From positions 11,640,173 to 11,704,172 of the forward strand of contig CM039462.1 in assembly GCA_022414725.1 (NCBI GenBank): 64,000 bases of DNA, given 5' to 3'. Source of the stretch: Microglena sp. YARC (Eukaryota > Chlorophyta > Chlorophyceae > Chlamydomonadales > Chlamydomonadaceae). The position numbers and the translations under genes are program-made. This document shows, piece after piece, positions 29,421-41,100 of this stretch; position 1 is the stretch's first letter, and every line of letters begins with the position of its first letter. The notes under the pieces are model-generated. The model searched no databases, had not been told where the DNA came from, and was given only the letters and a program-made list of their open reading frames with translations.

Positions 29421-29448
29421 TTTACAATTTCACAAATCACCCCTTGGG

Positions 29449-29468
29449 TCAAGCAGACGTCTGCTTGA
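29449..29468. repeat. Perfect 20-bp palindrome
   Basis: TCAAGCAGACGTCTGCTTGA equals its own reverse complement. It is the best copy of the family found at 10408, 21290, 22325, 23676, 29614 and 31368. Confidence 0.9.
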
Positions 29469-29539
29469 GACTACACTTGTTCCCCATGCGCCCCGAAGCG
29501 CGCGCGTATAGCAGGTCAGGATCCTACACGTTTTCCGGC

Positions 29540-29634
29540 GAGTCATCATCTGAATTCCACTGCCCCACTCCGTGGGTCCCGCGATTCCCCTTCATAATCC
29601 GAAAATAGTTGGGTCAAGCAGAACTTCTGCTTGA
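29540..29634. repeat. Virus-block repeat unit with palindrome
   Basis: CTGAATTCCACTGCCCCACT, GGGTCCCGCGATTCCCCTTC, ATAATCC, then TCAAGCAGAA-C-TTCTGCTTGA at 29614-29634 (perfect arms). Confidence 0.8.
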
Positions 29635-29829
29635 AGTTTGTTTTATGTAAAGAGAGGAGATGTATGTTTTGTAGAGCATGACGCGCTAGGGAAGAGGCTG
29701 ATGAGGAGAAGAAAAGAAAAATATGCATGCCTCGGGGCGAGGAGGTCCTTTTATGATGCCCGGCTATCGTACCTCCAGCAATAACAAAGGATTGGGCATG
29801 CCTGGGTACGCAATAGCGCCGGTCCCTTT

Positions 29830-30300
29830 TAATCTGAGTGAGTGAGTGATTGAGATGAGTTGTCTACATGTGTTCCGCCGTTTGCGTGTGTCAATATGAG
29901 GGGGTCCTGGCGTGCCCATTCCGACAGTGTTCCGCATATTGTGTCCTCCGATACATTCGACAGTGTTCCGCATCTTGTGTGTGTCAATGAGGGTCCTGCC
30001 GTGTGCCATTGCGACCGTGTTCCGCCGTTTGCGTGTGTCCTCCTATACATTCGACAGTGTTTCCGCATCTTGTGTCCTCCGATACATTCGATCCGTGTTC
30101 CGCCGTTTGCGTGTGATAGAGTCGTGCGTGAGAATGAGTGAGAGTGGTTGGTGGGGCATCATCTCGACAGCAGCCGCCGCGACGCGTGTGTGAGGATGCG
30201 GCATGTGTTGTGATAAAGTGCGTTTTCCTATCTATCTATCATATCTATCTATCATTATCTATCTATCTATCCTATATATCTATCTATGCTATAATATAGC
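29830..30300. repeat. Minisatellite and TATC microsatellite
   Basis: About 29870-30120 repeats GTGTTCCGCCGTTTGCGTGT and TCCGATACATTCGACAGTGT in irregular order. About 30228-30290 is CTAT/TATC tetranucleotide. No gene. Confidence 0.8.
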
Positions 30301-31290
30301 CATGGTCGTTTGTCTACAGATACAAAGGCTGCAGACCGGGGTCCGCTGTCAGCTTCTCGCCTGGATGTGGACAGCATAATCCAGAGTGCATCTCTTGCAC
30401 ATAATGCACGGTCACTAGCAAGATGCCAACTTGTAGGCTAGAGATTACGTGTGTTGCAGGCACATGAACATGCACATGCAAGGTGTTGTCATTCATCTTT
30501 CTGCTTGATCATCGATCCCAAGTCAAGTGTGCGACTGGTGGTGACATCGAGGCGAGCAAATGGGAGCTGATTGCGAATGTGCAGCACTTCAGGTAATTTA
30601 GAGTGTCTCGTCAAATGCATGGCTCATGGACAAGTGTTTCTTCCATCAATTCATACCGGGTCGCCCTTCATGCAGCTGCATGAGGGCAAATAATGGTTGT
30701 CTTTCATTCTGTTTGATCATATGCGGACATGCGGAGATCCCATGCTATGCATATTCATGAACAGTGAGCATATGGAGAAGGATGTGCTTATGGTCTGAGC
30801 AATGTTGCAGCATTGGGGGAAATGTGTTTAGAATGTCTCATCCTGGTACATAGACAAGGATCCTATGCATCCTTCTCTGTCAACACTGGGCTTTCACATT
30901 TGTGCGCAATTGCGATTGCACATGCAAGGGGGTGAGAGACATGCTGCGTGCTCACGGTAATAGCATCACTACATCATGCACATTACCTTACGTCCTAGGT
31001 AGAAATCGAAATAGGGACAACAGACGCACGTATCTGGTGCTTCGCCTCATGGCACGTTCTCTTTGGGGGTACTTGCAGCAGCAACTCAACTCAACTCACT
31101 AATCCAACAGTGTGCTCCGCCGTGATGCGAAAGTCGCACTGTGACTCGACACACGGAATCCGCTCTGATATAACAGGGAGGGTTCCAGGTACCCATCACC
31201 TGTCAATTCAAGGCGTAAATCCATGTGTTTTTGCGCGCCTCTCCCCACCCCCCTTCGTGGGGAGAGCTTCACATTTCGATTGGTCCTCAC
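30301..31290. other. Unassigned region
   Basis: About 1 kb with scattered short frames and no domain I can recognise. Words such as TTGCACATGCAAGG recur in it. Confidence 0.4.
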
Positions 31291-31387
31291 GACTGAATTC
31301 ACCTACTGGCCTCCACAGCTCACGTGGGCTCCGCGATTCATCTTTCATATTACCCCGACATAGTTTGTCAAGCAGAAGTCTGCTTGA
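31291..31387. repeat. Virus-block repeat unit with palindrome
   Basis: CTGAATTCACCTACTGGCC, GGGCTCCGCGATTCATC, then TCAAGCAGAAGTCTGCTTGA at 31368-31387. Confidence 0.75.
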
Positions 31388-32220
31388 GACGTTTTACAAC
31401 GTGTCCCCATGCGCATAACGACCAGCGAGTGTAAAAACAAGTTTCTTATCACTTCGACACGTGTCCCCATGCGCCTGCGAAAAACTTCGAACCACTTACT
31501 GACCGCAAATCAACAGGCCAACCACACCAGCCATGTCAATCTAACCAAGTACCTGCGAAGTAATGCCAATTCTTCTCTCACGAACTCAGTGTGTTCGGGA
31601 AGTATTGCTCCAGCGAAATCCGAAAGCTAATTGAGGGTGAACTCAGTGTGTTAGGGAGCATCCAGCGAACTCCGAAAGCTGATTCCGAGGGTGAGTTCAA
31701 TAGTAGCAGTCATCGAGATCTATAAGTCATTGTACTTTCATTGGGGCTTGCTAGTATTTGCGAGGCTTGCTAAGCTCTACCCTGGCTCACCTTTTGCGAA
31801 AAAGCATTATTCAGCAGTCATGGTTACTTTCATTGCTGCTAGTATATTTGCGAAGTTCGCGTTTGGATTGCGCTGGGCTTGCTAAGCTCTATGGCTTCAC
31901 TCGAAAGCAATTATCCAGTCATGGTTTAACTTTCATTGCTGCTAGTATTTGTCGAAGTAATTTCGCGAAAAATTTTTTTGGATTGCGCTGGCTTGGGGGC
32001 CCCCCTAGCTCTATTAAAAGGCTCTTTTTCAATCCCCCCATATAGGGGGGCCCCCCCCTTTTCCTTCACCGCGATTGCGGGAAAAAACAGCATTAATCCA
32101 GTAAGTTGATTGCGAGAGATTGTGCTGGCTGCGAAAAAGAGCATGTAGCCTGGACCAAACATCCCCATGTTTCGCAGGCACTGGGGGAAGAGTGGCTATG
32201 AAGAATGAAAGGGTGCTATC
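31388..32220. repeat. Degenerate tandem repeat region
   Basis: Phrases TTTCATTGCTGCTAGTATTT, GCTTGCTAAGCTCTA and CAGTCATGGTT recur three times with a period of about 120-130 bases. No gene. Confidence 0.6.
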
Positions 32221-32244
32221 AAGATTTCGGCTCCGACTGAGAAG

Positions 32245-32614
32245 GTGTATGGAGTTCGAGTATTAGGAAGTTTGCGAGTACATAAAGCATGGCACTTCTT
32301 GCATCATCGAACGATGGTGCGAGGATTGTACGACAGAGAAGGGGTTGACGGCGGAGATTTGAAGGCTATCGTCGTCATCTCCATATCTTTCGGTGTCCTA
32401 GAGTCGGGAAATGTTTTGGTATGCCTCTCCTTTGCTGGTGAATTGCAAAGGGATTGGCCCTGCAAATGCAGTTTCTTTGACAGTCGATCACTTTCGCAAA
32501 CATCTACATTCGGAGGCCTGTAAAACTGTGTGTGTATGCCCCACTTCAGCTACTGCGGCGTGGAATGGGGCTTGGAGGTTTGATGAGGTGGGGATGGAGA
32601 TGGAGATATATTGA
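32245..32614 (+). pseudogene. Doubtful ORF fragment in two frames
   Basis: A frame starting MYGVRVLGSLRVHKAWHFLH overlaps a second frame ending AAWNGAWRFDEVGMEMEIY. Composition is protein-like, but no family is recognised and neither frame is complete. Confidence 0.25.
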
Positions 32615-33000
32615 TTGAGAGTATAGTTGTAACCAGTTGCATCCGCCCATTCCTTCTCCTTGTCGCCCGCTCCTTGTCCCGTCTCACTTGTCTCATGTGA
32701 CACTCCAGGGAGTGTCTTTTGAGTTGTCAAATGAGTACGTTCCGGAGGCTCTAAATTCTGAAATAAAATCCTCCGGGAGGAAGGAACGCCCATTACTATC
32801 ATAATCGTCGCACTGCGTGTAGACCGTGCGAGCAGGGAGTAGTGGGACACCTTGTTGTTAAGATGGGTCTTTTAATTTTGTATACGAGGACAGCCAAGCC
32901 GCAAGCTGGGGTGTGTTGCTTGCTTGAAATGGTGTCCACATGGGATCAGTCAGTGAGTCAGCAGGCTCAATTGCCACTGCCCCGCTTCCGCGGGACGCCC

Positions 33001-34000
33001 NNNNNNNNNNNNNNNNNNNNNNNNNNNNNNNNNNNNNNNNNNNNNNNNNNNNNNNNNNNNNNNNNNNNNNNNNNNNNNNNNNNNNNNNNNNNNNNNNNNN
33101 NNNNNNNNNNNNNNNNNNNNNNNNNNNNNNNNNNNNNNNNNNNNNNNNNNNNNNNNNNNNNNNNNNNNNNNNNNNNNNNNNNNNNNNNNNNNNNNNNNNN
33201 NNNNNNNNNNNNNNNNNNNNNNNNNNNNNNNNNNNNNNNNNNNNNNNNNNNNNNNNNNNNNNNNNNNNNNNNNNNNNNNNNNNNNNNNNNNNNNNNNNNN
33301 NNNNNNNNNNNNNNNNNNNNNNNNNNNNNNNNNNNNNNNNNNNNNNNNNNNNNNNNNNNNNNNNNNNNNNNNNNNNNNNNNNNNNNNNNNNNNNNNNNNN
33401 NNNNNNNNNNNNNNNNNNNNNNNNNNNNNNNNNNNNNNNNNNNNNNNNNNNNNNNNNNNNNNNNNNNNNNNNNNNNNNNNNNNNNNNNNNNNNNNNNNNN
33501 NNNNNNNNNNNNNNNNNNNNNNNNNNNNNNNNNNNNNNNNNNNNNNNNNNNNNNNNNNNNNNNNNNNNNNNNNNNNNNNNNNNNNNNNNNNNNNNNNNNN
33601 NNNNNNNNNNNNNNNNNNNNNNNNNNNNNNNNNNNNNNNNNNNNNNNNNNNNNNNNNNNNNNNNNNNNNNNNNNNNNNNNNNNNNNNNNNNNNNNNNNNN
33701 NNNNNNNNNNNNNNNNNNNNNNNNNNNNNNNNNNNNNNNNNNNNNNNNNNNNNNNNNNNNNNNNNNNNNNNNNNNNNNNNNNNNNNNNNNNNNNNNNNNN
33801 NNNNNNNNNNNNNNNNNNNNNNNNNNNNNNNNNNNNNNNNNNNNNNNNNNNNNNNNNNNNNNNNNNNNNNNNNNNNNNNNNNNNNNNNNNNNNNNNNNNN
33901 NNNNNNNNNNNNNNNNNNNNNNNNNNNNNNNNNNNNNNNNNNNNNNNNNNNNNNNNNNNNNNNNNNNNNNNNNNNNNNNNNNNNNNNNNNNNNNNNNNNN
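33001..34000. other. Assembly gap (1,000 N)
   Basis: Exactly 1,000 unknown bases, starting inside a copy of the virus-block repeat unit. Sequence left and right differ in character (virus-like against satellite-rich), so linkage across the gap depends on scaffolding. Confidence 1.
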
Positions 34001-35830
34001 TACTCATAACAAATCACCAACACCCATTTCACTAAGACAAAATTTTAAACCACAAACACAAAAGCTACAAACACCAAACACCAAAAACACCCAAAAACAC
34101 AAAACACAAAACACAAAACACAAAACACAAATACAAACAACAAAAAACAACAAACAAAATGACAACAAACACCAGCACCAGCACCAGCACCAAATCAACA
34201 CCAACACCAACCACCAACACCACACCAAGCGGCCCCAACCACCAGCCCAACACCGAACACCAGCACCAGCACCACACCAACACCCACCAAACACCAACAC
34301 CAGCACCAGCACCAACACAACACCAACACCAGCACCAACAGACAACTTGCGCACCAAGACCAACACCGGCACAAGCACCCCAGCACCAGCACCAACCAAA
34401 AGTATGCACACATGGCACCTGCAGGTTTGGTGGGACCACTGAAACGGTGGGAGATTTCATCGATGGAGGATTATTCCAGACTCTTCACACAAGCTATGAT
34501 CTGGCACCATGATGAAGGCAGAGGATGGTGCTGAGTCTAGCACAAAACACAAAGCCGGTCCCAAAACCAAAACCCAAGACACAGGACACAACAGCAAAAC
34601 ACCAAAAACAACAACAAAACAAAAACAGACCAAAAAGTAATGCACACATGCACCTGCAGGTTTTGTGGAGACACTGAAACCGAATGGGGATTTCATGGAT
34701 GGGGACGATGCAGAACTTCTCCGAATCAGCTACGATTGGCACCATGATGAAAGGCAAGGAGGTGCTGAGGTCTAACACAAACACAAACCGGTCCAAAGAA
34801 CCAAAACCCCAACCACAGGACACAAGCAACCAAACACCAAAACACCAACACAAAACAAAAAACAGACAAAATTTATGACACACATGCACCTGCAGGTTGT
34901 GGACCACTTGAAACCGAATGGGCGGATTTCAATGGATGGGGACTAAATGCAGACTTGAGGTCTATCACAAACACAAAACATAAACACATAGCACCAGCAC
35001 CAAACACGTGGGGAGCGTCAGTGGCAAACATTAAACACAAACACCCAGCACCAGCGCCAGCACCAGCACCAGCACCGAACACTAGAACCAGCACCAGTTT
35101 TTCCAGCCACCAGCACCAGCACCAGCACCAACACCAGCACCAGCCACCGCTCCAACAAAAAGTAATGCACACAATGCACCTGCAGGTTTGTGGACACTGA
35201 AACCGATGGGGATTTCATCGATGGGGATGGATGCAGACTCTTCCGCATCAGCTGCGATTGGGCCACCATGGATGAAGCAAGGAGGTGCTGAGGTCGTAAC
35301 GACAAACCACAAACCGGTTCCATAAAACAACCCCAAAACACAGGACCACAAGCAAAACCACCAAAACACCACACAAAAACAAAAAACAGACAAAATGTAA
35401 TGCACACCATGCACCTGCAGGTTGTGGACACTGAAAACCGATTGTTGGATTTCATTGGATGGGTGACTATGGCAGACCTCTGAGGATCTATCCACAAACC
35501 ACAACAATAAACATAGCACCAGCACCACACTTAGCGTCAGTGCAAAACATAAACACAAACACATCACCAGCTATCCAGCACCAGCAACCAGCACAACAGC
35601 AACCAAACACCTAGATCAGCCAGCACCCAGCACCAGAACCAGCACCAGCAACCAGCACCAAGCCACCAGGCACAAGCACCAGCACCAGCACCAAACAAAA
35701 GTGATGCACACATTGCACCTGCAGGTTTGTGCGGAACACTGAAAAAACCGGTGCGAGATTTTATGGTAGGAGGGGATTACGCAAGACTTCTCACCACAAG
35801 CTACAGAGTGGCACACATTGACGGATGACG
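34001..35830. repeat. CA-rich satellite with about six copies of an exon-like segment
   Basis: CACCAGCACCAG and AACACCAAAAACAAC tracts alternate with a segment that begins after CACCTGCAG. It would read FVDTETDGDFIDGD, then DADSSASAAIGTMMK. Copies start near 34425, 34660, 34893, 35185, 35420 and 35725. None is indel-free throughout. Confidence 0.7.
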
Positions 35831-35879
35831 AGGAGTGCGAGGGTCAACATGCCCACCCCTCTTTGTCCACCTGCTAGGA

Positions 35880-37560
35880 TGTGTCTGCAGGAGGGACGCT
35901 CAAGCACAGGGTAAATAAGGTAAAGTTGGTTTCATGCGTCTAATGGGCGTGGGCCGGGAATGCGGAAAGTCATGAAAAGGGGCATGGGCAGAACGTGGGT
36001 AATGGAGAGAGGCATTGAGAATGGGCAAGGGAAAAGCACCGCGGAATGCGGAAAGTAATGGGGAAACTGGCATGGGGCATTGGGCATGGGGAAAAGTCAT
36101 GGGAAGGGCATGGGGCATGGGCTTGGAAATGGCAATGGGGAGAGTGCATGGGGCATGGGCAAGGGGAAAAGACTTGATGGGCATGGGTATACCATTGGAT
36201 GGCAAGGAGGTGAATTAGGGTCAAGCATGGCCCACCTCATCCCACCTTGCTAGATGTGTCTGTTGAGGACGCTCAAGCACATGCGTATCAAGATAAAGTG
36301 AGTTGGTCATGGGCATGAGGGGAAAAGGCAAAGGGAAGGGCAATGGGCTGGTGGACTGTGAACATGGCATGTGAAAGGGCTATGAGTAATGGGCATGCCG
36401 AGTTTCAAGGTTTGTCATGGGGGCATGGTATAAGGTTTGTCATGGGCATGGATAAGGTCTTGTCATGGGGCATGGGATAAGGCTTTGTCCCCTATGGGCG
36501 TGGATAAGGTTTGTCATGGCGTGGATAAGGTTTTGTCATGGGCATGGATTAAGGTTTGTCATGGGCATGGGATAAGGTTTGTCTATTGGGCTCATGGACC
36601 CGCGGGCATTGGGAATGTGAAAGTATGGGGGAAAGGGCATGTGCTTGGGCATGGGGAAAGGCATGTGGAAAGGGCAATGCTGCCATGGGGCATGGGGAGA
36701 GGTTGCGTGAGAATCCCGCCATGCCATCCTCTTCCACTTGCTAGATTGGTCGGGTGGGCATAAGGGGAAAGGCAATCGGGGTGGGCATGGGCATGGTTAT
36801 ACATGGATGGCAAGTGAAGTGCTGAGGTCCCCGCATGCCATCTCTTTCCACCTGCTAGAATTGGTTCGGTGGGCATGTGGGAAAGGCATGGGAAGGGCGA
36901 TGGGCTGGGCCGTGGGCATGGGCATGGGGATGTGCGCATGGGAAAGCAGGGGTGGGCAGATGGGCATGGGTGGGCATGGGGAAAAGGCATTGGGGAAGGG
37001 CAACATGGGCGATGGGTGTTATGGTGGGCATGGGGAAAGGCAGGGGTCGGCATGGGGCCTATGGGGGTGGCAGGGGGATAAGGCTATGGGAAGGGCCTCA
37101 CATGGGCATGGGGGTGGGCATGGGGAAAGGCAATGGGGGTGGGCATGGGCATGGGGGTGGCATGGGGGAAAGGCATTTGGGTGTGGCATGGGCATGTGGA
37201 GGTGGCATGGGGAAAGGCATGGGGAAGGGCCCATGGGCATGGGGGTGGGCAGGGGGAAAGGATGGGGAATAAGGGCTGGGCATGGGGATGGGCATGCGGG
37301 GAAAAAGGCATGGGGAAGGGCCGATGGGCAATGGGGGTGTGCATGGAGGTGGGCATGGGAAGGGCAATGGGCATGGGGGTGGGGCAATGGGGGAAAGGCG
37401 ATGGGGAAGGGCATCATGCTCACTGCATTGGGCATGGGGGTGGGCATGGGGAAGCATGGGTAAGGGGCAGGCATGGGGGTGGGACTGATGGGAAAGGGCA
37501 GGGGGAAGGCATGGGCATGGGGTGGGCCATGGGCACGGTTATTACATGTTATGCAGGAGG
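35880..37560. repeat. GGGCATGGG-type minisatellite
   Basis: Units of about 20-40 bases (GTGGGCATGGGGAAAGGCAT). Islands of exon-like sequence (GATGTGTCTGCAGGAGGGAC-type) lie near 35.86, 36.24, 36.75, 36.83 and 37.56 kb. Open frames across it are repeat artefacts. Confidence 0.9.
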
Positions 37561-37613
37561 TGCTGTGAGTCCAGCATGTACCACTCTATGTCCACCTGTT
37601 TTGTACTTATCTG

Positions 37614-37641
37614 CAGAAGATGCTCAAGCACTAGTCGAAAT
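37614..37641 (+). CDS. Possible short exon of the host gene
   Basis: Acceptor TTATCTGCAG, then coding for EDAQALVEI, then donor-like AAGTGAGTTGG. Degenerate copies near 35.88 and 36.26 kb. Very short, so tentative. Confidence 0.3.
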
Positions 37642-37689
37642 AAGTGAGTTGGTCATGCGTGTGGGTGTGGCATTGGTTATGGTAAGGAG

Positions 37690-39800
37690 GAATCCAGGGT
37701 TAAAGGGTCAGGGTCAGGTGCCGGGGTTCAGGGGTTCAGGGGTTCAGGCCGTGACAGGGTGCTGTGATGGTCGTAGGTGCGGGGTTCAGTTTCAGGGGTT
37801 GAAGGTGTCAGGGTTCAGGTGCTGAGCGTTCAGGGGTTTCTCCTTAGGGTTGAAGGTCCAGGTCAGCTGCGGGGTTTCAGGGTTTTCAGGGGGTTGAAGG
37901 GTCAGGGTCAGGTGCTGGGGTGTCGTAGTGTTGAAAGGCGTCAGCGTAAGTGCGGGTTCCAGGGGTTCAGGGGTGTGAAGGGTCAGGGTCAATGGTGCGG
38001 GGTTTCAGGGAGTTCAGGGTGAAGGTCAGGTCAGGTGCAGAGGTTCAGGGTTCACGGGGTTGAGGGTCAGGGTCAGGTGCGGGGTTCAGGGGTTCAGGGG
38101 TTGAAGGGTCTGGGTTCAGGGCTGGGGTTCAGGAAGTTCAGGGGTGTTGAGGATCAGCTCAGGTGTGCGGGGTTTAAGGGTTCGGGTTTGGAAGGGTCAG
38201 TCAGTGTTGCGGGGGGGTTCACGGGTTGGAAGGTCAGGGTCAGGTGTGCGGTTATGTTGCGAGTGTTTTCAGGGGCTTTGAGGGGTCAGGGTCAGGGTGC
38301 GGCGGTTCAGGGGTTCAGGGGTTGGAAGGTCAGGGTCAGATGTGCGGGTGTGTGGCTAGGGGGTCAGGGTTGAAGGGTCAGGGTGTGCAGTGCGGGGTTC
38401 AGGGTTCAGGGGTGTTGAAGGGTCAGGGTCAGGTGCGGGGTTCGGAAGTTTCAAGGGTTGAGAGGTGTCCCAGCGTCGAGTGTGCGGGGTTCAGGGTTCA
38501 CGGGTTGCCAAGGTCAGGGGCAGGTGCGGGTTCAGGGGGTCAGGCTGTTGAGGGTCAGGGTCAGGTGCGGGGTTCAGGGTTTCAGGTGTTGATAGCGCGT
38601 CCAGCTCAGGTGTTTGTCGGTGGGGGTCAGGGTTTGCAGGGGTTGAAGAGTCAGCGTCGGAGGTGCGGGGGTCAGGGGTTCAGGGGTTTGAAGAGTCTAG
38701 CGTTCAGGGCGGTTTCAGGGGTTCAGGCGGTTGAAGGGTCAAGGGTTCAGGTGCGGCAGGTGTGTGTGCTAGAGTGTTCCAGGGTTGAAGGGTCAGGGTC
38801 AGGTGCGGGGTTCAGCGGTTCAGGGGTTGAAAGGGTTCAGGCGTCAAGTGAGAGGGTGTGTGTGTGGGGGGGCGGGTGGTCAGGGGTTCAGGGTTGAAGG
38901 GTCAGGGTTCCAGGTGCGGTGGTTCAGGGGTTCAGGGGTGTGAAGGGTCAGGGTCAGGTGCGGGGATTCAGGGGTTCAGGGGTTGAAGGTCAGGGTCAGG
39001 TAGCAGGGGGTTTCAGGGGTTCAGGGGTTGAAGGGTCAGGGTCAGGTGCGGGGTTCAGGGGTTCAGGGGTTGAAGGGTCAGGGTCAGTGCCCGGGGTTCA
39101 GGGGGTTCAGGGGTTTGAAGGATGTCAGCGTCAGGTGCGGGGTTCAGCGGGTTCAGCGGGGTTGAAAAAAAGGGTTGCGTCAGGTCAGTGGGGTTTCAGG
39201 CGTTAAGGGGTCAGGAGTGCAGGTCGGTGTTCAGCGGGTTCAGGGCGTTGAAAGGGTCAGGGTCAGGTGCGGGCAGTTCAGGGGGTTCAGGGGTTTGAAG
39301 GGTCAGCCGGTCAGGTGCGGGGTTCAGGGTCATGGGGTTGGATGTCCAGGGTCAGAGTGCGGGTTCAGGGGTTCAGGGAGTTGAAGGGGTCAGGGTCAAG
39401 AGTGCGGGGTCGGTGAAGTTCAGGGTTGAAGGTCAGCGCTCAGGTCGGGGGTTCGAGGGGTCAGGGGTTGAAGGGAGTCAGCGTCAGGGTGCGGTTCAGG
39501 GGTTCAGGGGTTGAAGGGTCAGCGTTCAGGTGCAGGGGTTTCAGGGGCAGGGGTGAAGGGTCAGGGTCAGGTGCGGGGTCAGCGGGTTCAGGGGTTGAAG
39601 GGTTCAGGGTCAGGGTTGCGGGGTGTGTCGGGTTCAGGGCTTTGAAGGGGTCAGGGTCAGGTGCGGGGTTTCAAAGGGGTTTCAGGGGATGAAGGGCCAG
39701 GTCAGCCGTGCGGGGTTCAGGGCCGTTCAAGGTGTTGAAGGTGTCAGCGTGCAGGTGCGGGGTTCAGGGGTTCAGGGGTTGAAGGGGCTTAAAGGGTATA
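37690..39800. repeat. About 43-bp G-rich minisatellite
   Basis: Unit GGGGTTCAGGGGTTCAGGGG, TTGAAGGGTCAGGGTCAGGTGC, several dozen copies with variable G runs. The plus strand could form G-quadruplexes. Confidence 0.95.
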
Positions 39801-40017
39801 AAAAAGTTCGGGGAGCAAAGGGGTAAGGATAAGGATAAGCGACAAGGGAAAGGGAAAGGAAAGACTGAGTCCCTTTAATCTATATGGATACCCTGGACTG
39901 TACAAATTACACACAAAACTACACCTACACGTGCCACCCAAACTACACCCACACCCACCGCCAAAAATATGCAACAACCCACACCACATGTTTCTTTGTT
40001 GGAACTGACACAAGCAT

Positions 40018-40134
40018 CTTACCCTTCATTGGTTTGGGGTTCATTTCATCAGTGCTTTTTCGTGTAAAGACCCTTCCTGCCATGATTGGGCGAAGTCCCT
40101 TTCAGCCTATTTGGTTCTACCCCTGGACTGTAAC
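40018..40134 (-). mobile_element. Dispersed repeat R1, copy with ACTA tail
   Basis: TTTGGGGTTCATTTCATCAG to CTACCCCTGGACTGTAAC, followed directly by an AACT/ACCA microsatellite (40135-40400). Same family near 45.6, 46.6, 60.9 and 63.1 kb. Confidence 0.75.
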
Positions 40135-40429
40135 TAAACTAACTAACTAACCAACTTAAACTAACGAACTAAAACTAACTAACTAACTAACTAATTAACT
40201 GAACTACTAAGCTACTAACTAACTTAACTTAAACCTAACTAACTAACTAACTTAACTAACCAACCAACCAACCAACCAACCAACCAACCAAACCAACCAA
40301 CCAACCAAACAACAACCAAACCAATGCGCAGAGTGTCAACACCAACTAACAACTAACTAACTAAACTAACTAACTAAACTAACTAACTAACTAACTAACA
40401 TAAACAACTAAAACAACCCACCCTTCTTT

Positions 40430-41100
40430 GCAGAGGACCAGAATTTCTGAGGTTGGGTGGAGGACTTCGCCAGGATCCAGGCCCGGAACTCCTTCTTGCC
40501 AGACCTGGACACTGCTGTCCAGTAGACCTATCAACTCCTGCTTACAGACCCAGGCACCTGAGTTTCCAGACCTATAGACAACCTGCTGTTCAGAGTATGA
40601 TCGCCTACTAGCGTGGGTTCTGTGAGCTGGAGGATGGTGCCGCACTCCAGGCCCACCACGAGCGCTGGGGCAGGCCAGCCCCCCCCTCGGGTCCAACTCG
40701 GGTTTAGTGCCAGCCCGTCACCACCACATTCACCTCGCAAGGGAGAGGGGCTGCCAGCTGGTCATGGAGGTGGTGGTAGGGAACCAGTTATCTGGGAAGC
40801 TTCCGGAAAGCCTGGGGGTCCCTCACTAGTTTGGAGGAAGCCAACCAGCGTGTGTTGTGCGTTGAGTTCGAGTACGGCTACGCATTGCAAAAGCGGTGTG
40901 GCAGCAGCTGGTGAGGGCAGGTGCCTGAGCTTGGCCAAGGAGGTTCGTATGCACCCACTGAAGCATTGATGTTCGTTGGGGGACGCCCCCAGCGGATAGT
41001 GAGGGGAGAGGCGATAGGGGGGTGGCAAGGATGAAGGCGACGGCTTGTTGTCACTCCTCAGGAGAAAGCGCTGTCTAGCGCCGGCATTGCTCATCCACCT
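40430..41100. other. Unique-sequence island with overlapping open frames
   Basis: A non-repetitive 0.65 kb between satellites. On the minus strand one frame is open from about 41100 to 40531 except for one TGA (40762-40764). It reads, for example, LRHLPSPAAATPLLQC and ALVVGLECGTILQLTEP. A plus-strand frame (40613-40969) is also open. It may be an exon or gene fragment; strand is uncertain. Confidence 0.3.

Noticed and set aside
32842..34442. Long open frames across the gap
   Set aside because: They consist of unknown bases.
37690..39800. Interstitial telomere
   Set aside because: GGGTTCA units resemble telomere repeats, but the 43-bp higher-order unit and lack of any pure TTTAGGG-like run argue for a minisatellite.
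36437..39826. Several Gly-rich open frames
   Set aside because: Artefacts of G-rich minisatellites with variable G runs.
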